A stretch of 64,000 nucleotides of DNA from Pseudomonas sp. BSw22131 (GCF_026810445.1 NZ_CP113949.1:744001-808000); one strand, 5' to 3'; shown: positions 1 to 12,054, numbered from the stretch's first letter. The notes: generated by a model from the sequence alone, not told the origin. Numbers and translations are program-made.

Positions 1-377
1 TCATGGTGCTCAAGTCGCCTGACATTCCGTCGATTCTGGTCGAAACGGGCTTCATCTCCAACGCAGCCGAGGCCAGCAAACTCGAGGGTTCCAGCCACCA
101 ACAGGCACTGGCGCGTTCGATTACTGCTGGCGTGAAGCAGTTTTTCCAGCAAAACCCGCCGCAGGGCACTTACCTTGCCTGGTTGCGTGACACTGGCAAA
201 CTTGCCATGGGGCCTCGTAACCACGTGGTGCGCCCAGGCGAAACACTGGCAATGCTCGCAGCACGTTACGAAATCACCACTGGCGCGCTGCGTAACGCCA
301 ATTCCTTGAAGTCTGACGACCTGAAAATCGGCCAGGACCTCAGGATTCCGAGCACGGAACTGGCAGGTGAGCCGTGA
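1..377 (+). CDS. amiB: N-acetylmuramoyl-L-alanine amidase, C-terminal part (partial)
   Basis: The 5' end lies outside the window, so only the last ~125 codons are visible. They contain the end of an Amidase_3 domain ([10 protein letters not shown], whose Glu is the family's conserved zinc-site region) followed by a LysM peptidoglycan-binding domain ([18 protein letters not shown] to LRIPS). Proteins of this type are periplasmic amidases that cleave septal peptidoglycan during cell separation. The gene overlaps the GTG start of mutL by 4 bases, and the amidase-mutL-miaA-hfq order is the usual Pseudomonas arrangement. The family call is firm; amiB rather than a paralogue rests on the LysM domain and the neighbours. 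Confidence 0.85.
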   Translation, partial: MVLKSPDIPSILVETGFISNAAEASKLEGSSHQQALARSITAGVKQFFQQNPPQGTYLAWLRDTGKLAMGPRNHVVRPGETLAMLAARYEITTGALRNANSLKSDDLKIGQDLRIPSTELAGEP

Positions 378-2362
378 CCGACCTGTTGCTGGATGAATCC
401 GGGTTCGATGCTGCGGTCATGCACTCCGACAATCCTGAAGCCAGGGTTGCCCGGATTGCCTTGCTCAGCCCGCGTCTGGCTAACCAGATTGCAGCTGGTG
501 AGGTAGTCGAGCGGCCGGCATCAGTGATCAAGGAGTTGCTGGAAAACAGCCTTGACTCGGGTGCGCGCCGTATCGATATCGATGTTGAACAAGCGGGCAT
601 CAAGCTCCTGCGCGTGCGTGACGACGGCGGTGGCATTTCATCTGATGATCTGCCGTTGGCGCTGGCACGACACGCCACCAGCAAGATTCGTGATCTGGAA
701 GACCTTGAGCGTGTCATGAGCCTAGGTTTTCGCGGAGAGGCGCTTGCCTCAATCAGTTCGGTCGCGCGCCTCACGCTGACATCTCGCACGCGCGACGCTG
801 ATCAAGCCTGGCAAGTTGAGACCGAAGGCCGCGACATGGCTTCTCGCGTCCAGCCCGCCGCGCACCCGGTCGGCACGTCGGTTGAAGTGCGTGACTTGTT
901 TTTCAACACGCCGGCGCGGCGCAAGTTCCTCAAGGCCGAAAAAACCGAATTCGATCACCTGCAAGAAGTCATCAAACGCATGGCATTGGCGCGTTTTGAC
1001 GTGGCGTTTCATCTGCGACACAACGGCAAGACCATCCTCAGTCTGCACGAGGCGCGTGATGACGTTGCCCGTGCACGGAGGGTTTCGGCCATCTGCGGCG
1101 CAGGGTTTCTCGAGCAGGCGCTGCCAATCGAGATTGACCGTAACGGCCTGAAACTGTGGGGGTGGGTGGGCCTGCCGACGTTCTCGCGCAGCCAGGCGGA
1201 CCTGCAGTATTTCTTCGTCAATGGCCGGGCAGTGCGCGACAAGCTGGTCGCCCACGCGGTGCGTCAGGCTTACCGCGACGTTCTGTTCAACGGCCGGCAT
1301 CCCACGTTCGTGCTGTTTTTCGAGGTCGATCCGGCCGTCGTCGACGTTAACGTACACCCCACCAAACACGAAGTTCGCTTCCGCGATGGTCGCATGGTCC
1401 ATGATTTTCTATATGGCACATTGCACCGTGCGTTAGGCGACGTGCGTCCGGAAGATCAGTTGGCGGGCACAACTTCTGTGACTGCGCTGGTGCGGCCGAC
1501 CGGTCCGGATGCCGGCGAGTTTGGGCCTCAAGGTGAAATGCGCCTTGCAAGCAACCTGCTGGAACAGCCGCAGGGTGATACTGCGCTCAGGCCTGCGGGT
1601 TCGGGCAGTGGTGCCGGTTATCAGTACCAGTACACACCGCGCCCGTCGTCTGTTTTGCCAGCGGCAGAGGCGCAGGCTGCGTATCGCGAGTTTTTTGCGC
1701 CGCTCCCCGGCGCCCAGGGTGAGAGTGCCGGTTTACCTGGCGCCAACCCGGTAGCGCTTCCCGATTCGACGGGTGACGTTCCGCCTCTGGGCTACGCGTT
1801 GGCGCAGCTCAAGGGCATTTACATTCTTGCGGAAAACGCTCATGGGCTCGTGCTGGTGGACATGCACGCCGCTCACGAGCGGATCATGTACGAACGGCTA
1901 AAAATCGCCATGGCCAGCGAAGGCCTGAGCGGTCAGCCACTGTTGGTGCCTGAGTCGCTGGCCGTGAGTCAGCGTGAGGCCGATTGTGCAGAAGAGCACA
2001 TCGCGACCTTCCAGCAACTGGGCTTTGAGCTGCAGCGTCTCGGCCCGGAAACCCTGGCGATTCGTCAGATACCCGCGTTGCTCAAGCAGGCCGAAGCCAA
2101 CCAGCTGGTGCAGGACGTGCTGGCTGATTTGATGGAGTACGGCACCAGTGATCGCGTGCAGGCACACATGAACGAACTGCTCGGCACCATGGCGTGCCAC
2201 GGCGCGATCCGTGCGAACCGGCGTCTGGCGATCCCCGAAATGAACGGCCTGCTGCGTGACATGGAAAATACCGAGCGCAGCGGTCAATGCAATCACGGCA
2301 GGCCTACATGGACCCAGTTGGGTCTGGACGATCTCGACAAACTCTTTCTGCGCGGTCGCTGA
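374..2362 (+). CDS. mutL: DNA mismatch repair protein MutL
   Basis: MutL couples MutS mismatch recognition to strand incision. The N-terminal GHKL ATPase motifs are visible: [12 protein letters not shown] (about residue 53), DDGGG (about 84) and [10 protein letters not shown] (about 119). The C-terminal part has [12 protein letters not shown] (about 496-507), which fits the DQHA(X)2E(X)4E endonuclease signature with Met for Gln, so this is probably an incision-competent MutL as in other bacteria lacking MutH. The GTG at 374 overlaps the amidase stop. An in-frame ATG at 419 ([10 protein letters not shown]) is an equally plausible start. The stop overlaps the miaA ATG by one base, indicating translational coupling. 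Confidence 0.96.
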   Translation: MTDLLLDESGFDAAVMHSDNPEARVARIALLSPRLANQIAAGEVVERPASVIKELLENSLDSGARRIDIDVEQAGIKLLRVRDDGGGISSDDLPLALARHATSKIRDLEDLERVMSLGFRGEALASISSVARLTLTSRTRDADQAWQVETEGRDMASRVQPAAHPVGTSVEVRDLFFNTPARRKFLKAEKTEFDHLQEVIKRMALARFDVAFHLRHNGKTILSLHEARDDVARARRVSAICGAGFLEQALPIEIDRNGLKLWGWVGLPTFSRSQADLQYFFVNGRAVRDKLVAHAVRQAYRDVLFNGRHPTFVLFFEVDPAVVDVNVHPTKHEVRFRDGRMVHDFLYGTLHRALGDVRPEDQLAGTTSVTALVRPTGPDAGEFGPQGEMRLASNLLEQPQGDTALRPAGSGSGAGYQYQYTPRPSSVLPAAEAQAAYREFFAPLPGAQGESAGLPGANPVALPDSTGDVPPLGYALAQLKGIYILAENAHGLVLVDMHAAHERIMYERLKIAMASEGLSGQPLLVPESLAVSQREADCAEEHIATFQQLGFELQRLGPETLAIRQIPALLKQAEANQLVQDVLADLMEYGTSDRVQAHMNELLGTMACHGAIRANRRLAIPEMNGLLRDMENTERSGQCNHGRPTWTQLGLDDLDKLFLRGR

Positions 2363-3333
2363 TGAGTGCGTTGCCTCCAGCTATCTTTCTGATGGGGCCG
2401 ACAGCGGCTGGTAAAACCGACCTCGCGATCGAGTTGACCAAGGTGCTTCCGTGCGAGTTGATCAGCGTTGACTCTGCGCTGGTTTATCGCGACATGGACA
2501 TCGGGACTGCCAAGCCTTCAAAGGCCCTTTTAGACGAGTTTCCTCATCGCTTGATTGATATCCTCGACCCTTCCCAGAGCTACTCCGCTGCAGATTTTCG
2601 CGGTGACGCGCTCAAGGCAATGGCCGAGATCACGGCGCGTGGAAAAATTCCGTTGCTGGTCGGTGGCACGATGTTGTATTTCAAAGCTCTATTGGAAGGC
2701 CTGGCGGCTATGCCAGCGGCGGACCCCGGTGTGCGGGCGCAACTGGAAGCAGAGGCGGCAACCAAAGGCTGGCAGGCATTGCACGATGAATTGGCAGCCA
2801 TCGATCCGGTGTCGGCGGCGCGCATTCATCCCAATGATCCGCAGCGATTGTCTCGTGCGCTAGAGGTCTATCGGGTAAGCGGAATGAGCATGACTGCTCA
2901 CCGCGAGCAACAAACTGCGCAAAGTGCTGATGCAGCCGCTTCGGGGCGTCATCAATTGCCCTATACTGTCGCAAATCTGGCGATCGCTCCGGTGGATCGC
3001 AAGGTATTGCATGACCGCATCGCGCAACGTTTCACGCAAATGCTTGAACAAGGATTCGTAGAAGAAGTTGTGGCGCTACGTTCGAGAGGTGACTTGCACT
3101 CGAATCTGCCGTCAATAAGAGCTGTAGGGTACCGCCAGGTCTGGGAACATCTGGACGGCAAACTGACCCGCGATGAGATGCAGGAACGAGGCATCATTGC
3201 GACACGTCAGCTAGCCAAACGGCAGTTCACCTGGCTGCGAAGCTGGGAAGATTTACACTGGCTGGACAGCCTGGCTTGCGACAATCTGCCACGCGCCTTG
3301 AAATACCTGGGATCGGTCTCCATATTGAGCTGA
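2362..3333 (+). CDS. miaA: tRNA dimethylallyltransferase MiaA
   Basis: MiaA transfers a dimethylallyl group to A37 of tRNAs that read UNN codons. The protein is 323 aa with the P-loop GPTAAGKT at residues 12-19 and the substrate-loop motif [19 protein letters not shown] start it at the ATG overlapping the mutL stop (ATGA junction): the open frame continues upstream inside mutL, but [14 protein letters not shown] matches the family's N-terminus. It precedes hfq and hflX, the conserved gammaproteobacterial superoperon. Confidence 0.96.
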   Translation: MSALPPAIFLMGPTAAGKTDLAIELTKVLPCELISVDSALVYRDMDIGTAKPSKALLDEFPHRLIDILDPSQSYSAADFRGDALKAMAEITARGKIPLLVGGTMLYFKALLEGLAAMPAADPGVRAQLEAEAATKGWQALHDELAAIDPVSAARIHPNDPQRLSRALEVYRVSGMSMTAHREQQTAQSADAAASGRHQLPYTVANLAIAPVDRKVLHDRIAQRFTQMLEQGFVEEVVALRSRGDLHSNLPSIRAVGYRQVWEHLDGKLTRDEMQERGIIATRQLAKRQFTWLRSWEDLHWLDSLACDNLPRALKYLGSVSILS

Positions 3334-3422
3334 GCCCTTGCAATAGCCGTCTATCCTTGGGGGGTAACGGCCCCTGCAAAAATTTCCGAATTATTCTATT
3401 GATCCTTAAAGGAGTGCGGCAC

Positions 3423-3683
3423 ATGTCAAAAGGGCATTCGCTACAAGACCCTTACCTGAACACTTTGCGTAAAGAAAAGGTTGGGGTTTCGATCTATCTG
3501 GTAAACGGTATCAAGCTGCAAGGCACGATCGAGTCTTTCGACCAGTTCGTCATTTTGCTGAAAAACACTGTCAGCCAAATGGTTTACAAACACGCTATCT
3601 CAACCGTCGTACCAGTTCGTCCAATTCGTCTGCCAAGCGCAACCGAATCCGAAGCGGGTGATGTTGAGCCAGGTAACGCTTGA
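3423..3683 (+). CDS. hfq: RNA chaperone Hfq
   Basis: Hfq forms hexameric rings that pair small RNAs with mRNAs. The 86-aa product contains the Sm1 region ([20 protein letters not shown]) and Sm2 region ([12 protein letters not shown]), with the proximal-face residues intact and a short acidic C-terminal tail typical of Pseudomonas. AAAGGAGTG supplies the ribosome binding site 8-14 bases before the ATG. It sits 89 bases after miaA and 12 bases before hflX. Confidence 0.98.
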   Translation: MSKGHSLQDPYLNTLRKEKVGVSIYLVNGIKLQGTIESFDQFVILLKNTVSQMVYKHAISTVVPVRPIRLPSATESEAGDVEPGNA

Positions 3684-3695
3684 TAGGAGTCTGCT

Positions 3696-4997
3696 TTGTT
3701 CTTTGAGCGCCACGGTGGTGGTGAACGGGCTATCCTCGTTCACTTGGATGGTCAGGACCCTGAGGCGCGCGAAGATCCGCAGGAGTTCCGGGAACTTGCT
3801 TTATCGGCCGGGGCCGATACTGTCGCGTTTATCAACGTGCCACGGCATCGGCCAACGGCCAAGTACCTGATTGGCAGCGGCAAGGTCGAAGAGCTACGCG
3901 ACCATGTCAAAGCTGAGAAGGTCGACATTGTCATCTTCAATCACGTTCTGACGCCCAGTCAGGAACGCAACCTCGAGCGAGTTTTCGAGTGTCGCGTACT
4001 TGATCGTACCGGGCTGATTCTCGATATTTTCGCGCAACGTGCGCGTACTCATGAAGGCAAATTGCAGGTCGAGCTGGCACAGCTCGAGCACATGAGTACC
4101 CGACTGGTCAGGGGCTGGACTCACCTGGAGCGTCAGGGGGGCGGCATCGGTATGCGCGGTCCTGGCGAAACCCAGCTTGAGACGGACCGTCGTTTGTTGC
4201 GCGTACGTCTAAAGCAAATCAAAAGCCGATTGGAAAAGGTTCGCAGTCAGCGTGATCAGGCTCGCCGTGGTCGTTCGCGTGCAGACATTCCTACGGTTTC
4301 CCTGGTGGGCTATACCAACGCCGGTAAATCCACGCTGTTCAATGCGGTAACGGATTCCGACGTCTACGCTGCCGATCAGCTGTTCGCTACTCTCGACCCC
4401 ACCTTGCGCCGTCTCGAACTCAAAGACCTGGGCCCCATCGTGCTGGCAGATACGGTTGGATTCATCCGCCACCTGCCGCACAAACTGGTTGAAGCTTTTC
4501 GCGCTACGCTTGAGGAATCGAGCAACTCCAACCTCTTGCTGCATGTGATCGACTCGCATGAGCCTGACCGCATGGAGCAGATCGAGCAGGTGATGGCGGT
4601 GCTGGGTGAGATAGGAGCTCAGGACTTGCCGATACTGGAGGTCTATAACAAACTCGATTTGCTTGAGGGTGTCGAACCGCAGATACAGCGTGATCCCGAC
4701 GGCAAGCCGCAACGGGTCTGGGTATCTGCACGCGATGGTCGTGGTCTGGATTTGCTCAAGCAAGCCATATCCGAGCTGCTGGGTGACGATTTGTTCATCG
4801 CCACCTTGCGCTTGCCTCAGCGTTTTGCTCGACTGCGTGCTCAATTTTTTGAATTGGGTGCGGTGCAGAGTGAAGAGCATGACGAAGAAGGCACAAGCCT
4901 GTTAGCCGTACGTTTACCGCGAGTTGAATTCAATCGCCTGGTGAGTCGCGAAGGACTGCAGCCGCTGGAATTCATCGAGCAACACACTTTGCAATAA
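3696..4997 (+). CDS. hflX: GTPase HflX
   Basis: HflX is a ribosome-associated GTPase that splits stalled or heat-damaged ribosomes. The protein is 433 aa. An N-terminal HflX domain (RGPGETQLETDRR, GGGIGMRGPGE) precedes a GTPase domain with the P-loop GYTNAGKST near residue 205, DTVGFIRHLP (G3) and NKLDL (G4). I chose the TTG start at 3696 because AGGAG lies 6 bases upstream and the product begins MFFERHGGGERAILVHLD, as in related pseudomonads. The gene follows hfq by 12 bases. Confidence 0.95.
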   Translation: MFFERHGGGERAILVHLDGQDPEAREDPQEFRELALSAGADTVAFINVPRHRPTAKYLIGSGKVEELRDHVKAEKVDIVIFNHVLTPSQERNLERVFECRVLDRTGLILDIFAQRARTHEGKLQVELAQLEHMSTRLVRGWTHLERQGGGIGMRGPGETQLETDRRLLRVRLKQIKSRLEKVRSQRDQARRGRSRADIPTVSLVGYTNAGKSTLFNAVTDSDVYAADQLFATLDPTLRRLELKDLGPIVLADTVGFIRHLPHKLVEAFRATLEESSNSNLLLHVIDSHEPDRMEQIEQVMAVLGEIGAQDLPILEVYNKLDLLEGVEPQIQRDPDGKPQRVWVSARDGRGLDLLKQAISELLGDDLFIATLRLPQRFARLRAQFFELGAVQSEEHDEEGTSLLAVRLPRVEFNRLVSREGLQPLEFIEQHTLQ

Positions 4998-5005
4998 AAG
5001 CCCGA

Positions 5006-5026
5006 GAAAGCGGTTGTATCGCTTTC
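5006..5026 (+). other. Small inverted repeat between hflX and hflK
   Basis: GAAAGCG at 5006-5012 and CGCTTTC at 5020-5026 form a 7-bp stem just after the hflX stop. No T-run follows, so I do not call it a terminator. It may be an mRNA-processing or stability hairpin. Confidence 0.35.
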
Positions 5027-5093
5027 GCAGGCATTCTGTAGCATTGGTCGGCGCGCCGTGGGCGCGTCTTTGCTTTATCAGATGGAGAGCGCT

Positions 5094-6266
5094 ATGGCTT
5101 GGAATGAGCCGGGTGGCAACTCGAATAATCAGGATCCTTGGGGTGGTAAGCGCAAGGGCGGCGACCGCAAGGGGCCACCAGATCTCGACGAGGCCTTCCG
5201 AAAGCTGCAGGAAAGCCTGAATGGGTTGTTCGGTGGTGGTAAGAAACGCACCGGAGACGGTGGCAGCGGTGGCAGCTCCCGTAAAGGTGGCGGCCTGGGT
5301 CTGCTGGGTATAGGTCTTGTCGTGCTACTGGCGGTATGGCTTTACAACGCTATCTATGTGGTCGACGAGCAGGAGCAAGCGGTCGTGCTGCGCTTCGGCA
5401 AGTATTACGAAACGGTCGGTCCGGGTCTGAACATTTATTTCCCGCCATTTGATCGCAAGTACCTCGAAAACGTGACGCGTGAGCGGGCGTACAGCAAGCA
5501 GGGCCAGATGCTCACCGAAGATGAAAACATCGTCGAAGTGCCGCTGACTGTGCAATACAAGATCACCAATCTGCAGGATTTCGTGCTGAACGTCGATCAG
5601 CCTGAAGTCAGCCTGCAACATGCAACCGAAAGTGCCCTGCGCCATGTCGTCGGCTCGACCGCGATGGATCAGGTGCTGACTGAAGGTCGTGAATTGATGG
5701 CCAGCGAAATCAAGGAGCGCCTGCAGCGGTTCCTCGACACCTATCGCACGGGTATCACGGTGACTCAGGTCAACGTACAAAGCGCTGCTGCGCCGCGTGA
5801 AGTTCAGGAAGCGTTCGATGACGTGATCCGCGCCCGTGAAGACGAGCAGCGTTCGCGTAACCAGGCCGAAACCTATGCCAACGGGGTCATTCCTGAAGCG
5901 CGTGGTCAGGCTCAGCGTATCGTCGAAGACGCCAACGGCTACCGCGACGAAGTCGTGTCGCGTGCCAAGGGTGAGGCTGATCGCTTTACCAAGTTGGTTG
6001 CCGAGTACCGCAAGGCGCCGGAAGTCACGCGTGAGCGTCTGTATCTGGACACCATGCAGGAAGTCTTCAGCAACACCAGCAAGGTACTCGTGACCGGCGA
6101 CAAGGGTCAGAACAACCTGCTTTATCTACCGTTGGACAAAATGATTGAAAGTGGTCGCAGTGGTGCTGGCCCGGCAACTGGCGCAGCCGCGACTGTGGTT
6201 GATCCGGGTTCAAGGGCTGCCGACATGCAACAGCAACGCGACACGCGTACTAGGGAGACTCGCTGA
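5094..6266 (+). CDS. hflK: FtsH protease modulator HflK
   Basis: HflK with HflC forms a large membrane cage around the AAA protease FtsH and restricts its access to membrane substrates. The 390-aa product has a Gly-rich cytoplasmic N-terminus, one membrane segment near residues 70-90 (GLLGIGLVVLLAVWLYNAIY) and a SPFH/band-7 domain. The ATG at 5094 is preceded by GGAGAG; an upstream in-frame extension to 5058 lacks similarity to the family. Its TGA overlaps the hflC ATG. Confidence 0.95.
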   Translation: MAWNEPGGNSNNQDPWGGKRKGGDRKGPPDLDEAFRKLQESLNGLFGGGKKRTGDGGSGGSSRKGGGLGLLGIGLVVLLAVWLYNAIYVVDEQEQAVVLRFGKYYETVGPGLNIYFPPFDRKYLENVTRERAYSKQGQMLTEDENIVEVPLTVQYKITNLQDFVLNVDQPEVSLQHATESALRHVVGSTAMDQVLTEGRELMASEIKERLQRFLDTYRTGITVTQVNVQSAAAPREVQEAFDDVIRAREDEQRSRNQAETYANGVIPEARGQAQRIVEDANGYRDEVVSRAKGEADRFTKLVAEYRKAPEVTRERLYLDTMQEVFSNTSKVLVTGDKGQNNLLYLPLDKMIESGRSGAGPATGAAATVVDPGSRAADMQQQRDTRTRETR

Positions 6267-7135
6267 TGAGCAATAAATCTCTGGTCGCTCTGATTCTGTG
6301 TGTCGTACTGGCCGTTGTTGCCTGGAACAGCGTGTACATCGTGTCTCAAACCGAGCGCGCAGTACTGCTGCAATTCGGTCGTGTGGTCCAGGCAGATGTT
6401 CCGCCCGGTCTGCATCTGAAGGTTCCTTACGTGAATCAGGTGCGCAAGTTCGACGGTCGTCTTTTGACGCTCGATGCGCCTACCCAGCGTTTCCTCACGC
6501 TGGAAAAGAAAGCCGTAATGGTCGATGCCTACGCCAAGTGGCGCGTGAAGGACGCTGAGCGTTTCTACACCGCGACATCTGGCCTCAAGCAAATTGCAGA
6601 TGAGCGTCTGTCGCGTCGTCTGGAATCCGGTCTGCGCGATCAGTTCGGCAAGCGCACACTCCACGAAGCCGTGTCGGGTGAGCGGGACGCACTGATGGCC
6701 GATATCACCGCCTCGTTGAACAGGATGGCTGAGAAAGAACTGGGCATCGAAGTCGTCGACGTTCGGGTCAAGGCTATCGACTTGCCCAAGGAAGTGAACC
6801 GCAGCGTGTTCGAGCGTATGAGCACCGAGCGTGAGCGTGAAGCGCGCGAGCACCGTGCCAAGGGTAACGAGTTGGCAGAAGGTATCCGTGCCGACGCCGA
6901 TCGTCAGCGTCGCGTGTTGCTGGCAGAAGCCTATCGTGAGTCTGAAGAGGCGCGTGGTGATGGTGACGCACAAGCGTCTTCCATCTACTCCAAGGCTTAC
7001 GGTCAGGATCAGGAGTTCTACGCGTTCTATCGTAGCCTTCGTGCCTACCGTGAGAGCTTCGCCAACAAAAGTGACGTTATGGTGCTTGACCCAAGCAGCG
7101 ATTTCTTCCGTTATCTGGAGAAATCCAAGCCATAA
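6266..7135 (+). CDS. hflC: FtsH protease modulator HflC
   Basis: HflC is the 289-aa partner of HflK. It has an N-terminal signal-anchor (LVALILCVVLAVVAWNSVYIV) and an SPFH domain, with most of the protein in the periplasm. It starts within the hflK stop codon (TGATG), so the two are translationally coupled. A clear intrinsic terminator follows at 7218-7242, ending this operon. Confidence 0.95.
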   Translation: MSNKSLVALILCVVLAVVAWNSVYIVSQTERAVLLQFGRVVQADVPPGLHLKVPYVNQVRKFDGRLLTLDAPTQRFLTLEKKAVMVDAYAKWRVKDAERFYTATSGLKQIADERLSRRLESGLRDQFGKRTLHEAVSGERDALMADITASLNRMAEKELGIEVVDVRVKAIDLPKEVNRSVFERMSTEREREAREHRAKGNELAEGIRADADRQRRVLLAEAYRESEEARGDGDAQASSIYSKAYGQDQEFYAFYRSLRAYRESFANKSDVMVLDPSSDFFRYLEKSKP

Positions 7136-7217
7136 AGGCGGGGTGATTGTTAGCTCCGCCGGGCGGCAAAACCGTCTGGCGGGGTGAACGCGCGGTAAAA
7201 CGTGTGTATCATGCGGC

Positions 7218-7242
7218 AGCCGGGAAATTCCCGGCTTTTTTG
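7218..7242 (+). terminator. Intrinsic terminator after hflC
   Basis: AGCCGGGA (7218-7225) pairs with TCCCGGCT (7229-7236) and is followed by a run of T. This closes the hflK-hflC operon. Confidence 0.85.
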
Positions 7243-7434
7243 CGTCTGCACGATTGATTGGCCGTGACGTATTACGTGCGCGGCAGTTTTTTCGAGGACA
7301 GTGAGAGCTGCATTTCGAATGCGTGATGTCCAGGGATATTCCCGCAGCGGACACTACGCTTCGCTGATCACTGTCTGCTTCACTCAAGGCTCGCCCAAGG
7401 GTTGTAGCCGCCCGGATGATAGGGGAAAGGCGTA

Positions 7435-8622
7435 ATGGCAACGGTTGACCGCTGGCTGCTGCCGGATGGCATCGAAGAAGTACTGCCGCCGGAAGCTGCG
7501 CGCATAGAAGTGGCGCGTCGTCAGGTGTTGGATCTGTTTCAAAGCTGGGGCTATGAGTTTGTCGTCACCCCGCATATCGAATACCTCGAATCCCTGCTCA
7601 CAGGTGCTGGTCAGGATCTGGATCTGCGCACCTTCAAGGTCGTCGACCCACAGTCGGGCCGGCAGATGGGTTTTCGTGCAGACATCACCCCGCAGGTTGC
7701 GCGGATCGATGCGCACACGCTGCGTCGCGAAGGTCCTAGCCGTCTGTGCTACGCAGGCAGTGTTCTGCATGCTCAGCCTCGCGCGTTGTCTTCCTCTCGC
7801 AGCCCGATCCAGCTAGGCGCCGAGTTGTATGGCGACGCCAGCCCCAGCAGTGACGTTGAAGTCATCAGCCTGATGCTGGCTATGTTGAAGCTTGCTGACG
7901 TACCCGATGTTCATATGGATCTGGGTCACGTGGGGATCTACCGGGGACTGGCGCGAGCTGCCGGTTTGTCCGGAGAAGTCGAGCAGAAGCTGTTCGATGC
8001 CCTTCAGCGCAAGGCCATCGATGAAGTGATCGCCCTGACGGCCAATCTGCCTGATGACATGGCTGCGATGCTTCGAGCGCTGGTGGATCTGTGCGGTGGT
8101 CGCGAAGTGCTGGCTGCTGCGCGTGAGCGTCTGGCCAAGGCGCCTGCGCCAGTGATCGATGCGCTGGATGATCTGCTGGAGATAGCTGAGCGCTTGTCGG
8201 CGCGCTTCCCGCAGATGCCTCTGTATTTCGATCTCGGTGAGTTGCGCGGTTATCACTACCATACTGGGGTGGTGTTTGCGGTGTTCGTGCCCGGCGTGGG
8301 TCAGTCGATTTCCCAAGGCGGTCGTTATGATGACATCGGTGCTGACTTCGGCAGAGCGCGTCCTGCGACGGGCTTCTCTACCGATCTGAAAACACTGGTG
8401 ACATTAGGGCGGGCACAGATTGAGCTGCCGTCTGGCGGTATCTGGATGCCCGATAGCACTGATGCGGCGCTCTGGCAGGCCGTTTGCCAGTTGCGCAGCG
8501 AAGGTCAGCGTGTGGTTCAAGCGCTGCCGGGCCAAGAGGCTTCGGCGGCGTATGAAGCCGACTGTGACCGGCAATTGATTCAGCATGGCGAGCACTGGCA
8601 GGTAATGCCGCTGGCCTCTTGA
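7435..8622 (+). CDS. hisZ: ATP phosphoribosyltransferase regulatory subunit HisZ
   Basis: HisZ is a catalytically inactive HisRS-like protein that activates the short-form HisG in the first step of histidine synthesis. The 395-aa product has a class II synthetase-like fold: [20 protein letters not shown] and [10 protein letters not shown] near the N-terminus and [16 protein letters not shown] later. The anticodon-binding domain of true HisRS is missing. AGGGGAAAGG precedes the ATG. It lies 54 bases before purA, the usual Pseudomonas order. The 300 bases upstream hold only the hflC terminator and a presumed promoter. Confidence 0.93.
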   Translation: MATVDRWLLPDGIEEVLPPEAARIEVARRQVLDLFQSWGYEFVVTPHIEYLESLLTGAGQDLDLRTFKVVDPQSGRQMGFRADITPQVARIDAHTLRREGPSRLCYAGSVLHAQPRALSSSRSPIQLGAELYGDASPSSDVEVISLMLAMLKLADVPDVHMDLGHVGIYRGLARAAGLSGEVEQKLFDALQRKAIDEVIALTANLPDDMAAMLRALVDLCGGREVLAAARERLAKAPAPVIDALDDLLEIAERLSARFPQMPLYFDLGELRGYHYHTGVVFAVFVPGVGQSISQGGRYDDIGADFGRARPATGFSTDLKTLVTLGRAQIELPSGGIWMPDSTDAALWQAVCQLRSEGQRVVQALPGQEASAAYEADCDRQLIQHGEHWQVMPLAS

Positions 8623-8661
8623 GTTTTCCTGCCGGCCGCCGCCGGCACCAAGTTTGCGTGA

Positions 8662-9969
<1,308 letters not shown>

Positions 9970-9987
9970 TAAGTAGTTGAAATAAAA

Positions 9988-10018
9988 ACAAAGGGTCGCT
10001 TCGGCGGCCCTTTGTTTT
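9988..10018 (+). terminator. Intrinsic terminator after purA
   Basis: ACAAAGGGTCGC (9988-9999) pairs with GCGGCCCTTTGT (10004-10015) around a TTCG loop, with one G-T pair, followed by TTTG. Confidence 0.88.
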
Positions 10019-10043
10019 GCCCCCTTCATCCCATTCAACGGAA

Positions 10044-10059
10044 CGGCACGGCCCTTGCT
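10044..10059 (+). promoter_or_regulatory. Sigma54 (-24/-12) promoter-like site before the chemoreceptor
   Basis: CGGCACGGCCCTTGCT matches the RpoN consensus TGGCACG-N4-TTGCT at every fixed position except the first. GG (10045-46) and GC (10057-58) have the required 10-base spacing. Initiation about 12 bases on would give a ~50-base leader before the GTG at 10120. It begins 25 bases after the purA terminator. Confidence 0.6.
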
Positions 10060-10119
10060 GTAAAAACCGTCAGAAAAGATGCCGCCATTTTGCTGGCGTT
10101 TGTTGTGGGGGAATCGCCT

Positions 10120-12054
10120 GTGTCAGCCGTCCTGTCTCTTGTGCGCAGCCGCTTGCTACGGCCCGTGTTCATTGCTCTTGGCATAGCCCTTTTGGTGCAG
10201 GTTCTGGTTGCCGTCGCCCTGACGCGGAGCACGGTAACTGCGCTGGAAGCGGATCTGGATACCCGCCTTGGGGTAGATTCGCAACACTTGTCCGCAGAGC
10301 TTGAGCAGGCAAGCACCGACGTGACCGCAAGCCTGAACGGCCTTTCGCAAAACACTCGTCAGCGCCTTAGTGTCGGGCTGGCCGCCCGGCTGAAAGACGA
10401 GCAGGCCCAGTTGCGCGCGACGCTTGAGAAGGATCTCAAAGATTCGGCGACCGACATGGCAGAGTTGCTCGCCGCCGTGGCACCGCGAGCCATGTGGGAC
10501 GGCGACACACCAACGCTTTCCGAATTCGCACGACGTGCCCAGCGCAATCCCAACGTATTGTTTGTGGTGTACGACGATGCTCAGGGCGAGCATCTGACGC
10601 GTTATTTGAACCGGGACAATGAGTCGATCAAGACCCTGCTCGCCAAGGGTGAAGGTGATCGGGCCATGGATAAGGTGCTCAACGCAGCCAGAAACGACCC
10701 ATCGGTTTACTACGTGGAAGCCTCCATCAGCCCTAACGGCGTAGAGATCGGGAAAGTCCGCATGGGGGTTTCCACAGCCACAGTTGAAGAAAATCTGCTG
10801 GCGCTGGATAAGCGATTCACCGCATTGATCGGCAACGGTGAGCAGTTGGTCACCGACAGCCTGGCAGGGCCTGCCGCTGAAAGTTCTGCAGCATTGCGCT
10901 CGCGCCTCCAGTCCGCGCAAACGGCCGCGTCGGCGATGGCGAGTAATACCACCGCTACCGTTCAGGAGGCGGCCGAAACCTTGCGCTGGCGTATCGGTCT
11001 TGGCCTGGTGCTTGTCGGTCTGGGCGTGTTGTTGGTGCTGGCGATTGTGTTGGGTCGTCGGGTGGTCAATAAGCTTCACCTGCTGATCAATGCGTTGAAC
11101 GATCTGGCGGCTGGTGAAGGTGATTTGACCAAGCGCGTCAATCTCAATAGCAATGATGAAATCGGCGACATGGCGGCAGCGGTCAATCGTTTCGTCGACA
11201 AGCTTCAACCTATCGTTCGCGAGGCGGGCGATGTTGCACAGCAAACCGGTGTGGAAATCGGTGCGCTTAGCAAGCGCAATGCGGGAGCGAGTGCCGCCGC
11301 GGAGTTACAGCGCGATGAGGTCGCTGCCAGTCTGAAGGCGTTGGCGCTAATGGCTGACGAGGCACAGTCTGAGAGTCATGCGATGCAGGCGGCGCTCAAG
11401 CAGGTGGTAGATATTCGGCAGGCCACCGATGAGACGACTCGCACCTCTACTCAAGTGGGTAATCTGATCGAGGCTTTGGCCGGGCAGGTCGAAAATGGTT
11501 CTAAGGTGATCGAGAAGCTGGCCAAGCAAAGCGAGCAGATTGAAGTGGTGCTGGAAGTGATTCATGGCATTGCAGAGCAAACCAATCTGCTGGCGTTGAA
11601 TGCGGCCATTGAGGCGGCCCGCGCAGGTGAAACCGGTCGCGGTTTTGCGGTAGTGGCGGACGAGGTGCGTGCGTTGGCAAGCAAAACGCAAAGCTCTACC
11701 GGAGACATTCAGGCTCATATCGGCGCGTTGCAGGCAGGGGCGAAAGAGGCAGTGGCGGCGATTGGCCTGGCGGGTCGCCAGGCTCAGGAGGGGTTGGCCG
11801 TGTTGCGCGACAGCGCTCGATTGCAGCAGTCGGTGCAGGTGTCCGTGGAGCAGGTTCACGCGGCTATCGGGCTGGCGACGCAAGCGGCCGCTCATCAGGC
11901 GCAGGGCGCGCAAGCGGTGAGAGGGCGTGTGGAAGTGATTCATGCGCAAGCTGAGCGTGCGGCGCAGGCCGTGGTGGAGACAACCGCTAGCGGCAAGGCA
12001 CTGGATAAGCTGGCGGCTCAACTCAAGGCAAGCCTGGGGCAGTTCCGGGCTTGA
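10120..12054 (+). CDS. Methyl-accepting chemotaxis protein
   Basis: This is a 644-aa transmembrane chemoreceptor. TM1 lies near residues 12-34, a ~250-residue periplasmic sensor region of unrecognised ligand follows, and TM2 lies near 290-312. A HAMP domain ([22 protein letters not shown]) leads into a coiled-coil signalling domain with the conserved tip [19 protein letters not shown]. There is no C-terminal CheR/CheB-binding pentapeptide. I start it at GTG 10120 ([15 protein letters not shown]) because GGGGGAA precedes it; the open frame to 10012 overlaps the sigma54-like promoter and the purA terminator. No che genes are nearby, so it is an orphan receptor. Confidence 0.9.
   Translation: MSAVLSLVRSRLLRPVFIALGIALLVQVLVAVALTRSTVTALEADLDTRLGVDSQHLSAELEQASTDVTASLNGLSQNTRQRLSVGLAARLKDEQAQLRATLEKDLKDSATDMAELLAAVAPRAMWDGDTPTLSEFARRAQRNPNVLFVVYDDAQGEHLTRYLNRDNESIKTLLAKGEGDRAMDKVLNAARNDPSVYYVEASISPNGVEIGKVRMGVSTATVEENLLALDKRFTALIGNGEQLVTDSLAGPAAESSAALRSRLQSAQTAASAMASNTTATVQEAAETLRWRIGLGLVLVGLGVLLVLAIVLGRRVVNKLHLLINALNDLAAGEGDLTKRVNLNSNDEIGDMAAAVNRFVDKLQPIVREAGDVAQQTGVEIGALSKRNAGASAAAELQRDEVAASLKALALMADEAQSESHAMQAALKQVVDIRQATDETTRTSTQVGNLIEALAGQVENGSKVIEKLAKQSEQIEVVLEVIHGIAEQTNLLALNAAIEAARAGETGRGFAVVADEVRALASKTQSSTGDIQAHIGALQAGAKEAVAAIGLAGRQAQEGLAVLRDSARLQQSVQVSVEQVHAAIGLATQAAAHQAQGAQAVRGRVEVIHAQAERAAQAVVETTASGKALDKLAAQLKASLGQFRA

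Noticed and set aside
3334..3422. Sigma32 promoter before hfq
   Set aside because: CCCTTGCAAT is present, but the following CCCC-containing element is too far away and lacks CCCCAT.
6122..7441. Long minus-strand open frame (439 codons) opposite hflC
   Set aside because: It lies antisense to the well-supported hflC gene, has no ribosome binding site at its start, and its composition reflects the GC-rich third positions of hflC.
10061..10088. FliA (sigma28) promoter before the chemoreceptor
   Set aside because: TAAA and GCCG are present, but spacing is one base off and the -10 part matches poorly. The sigma54-like site fits better.
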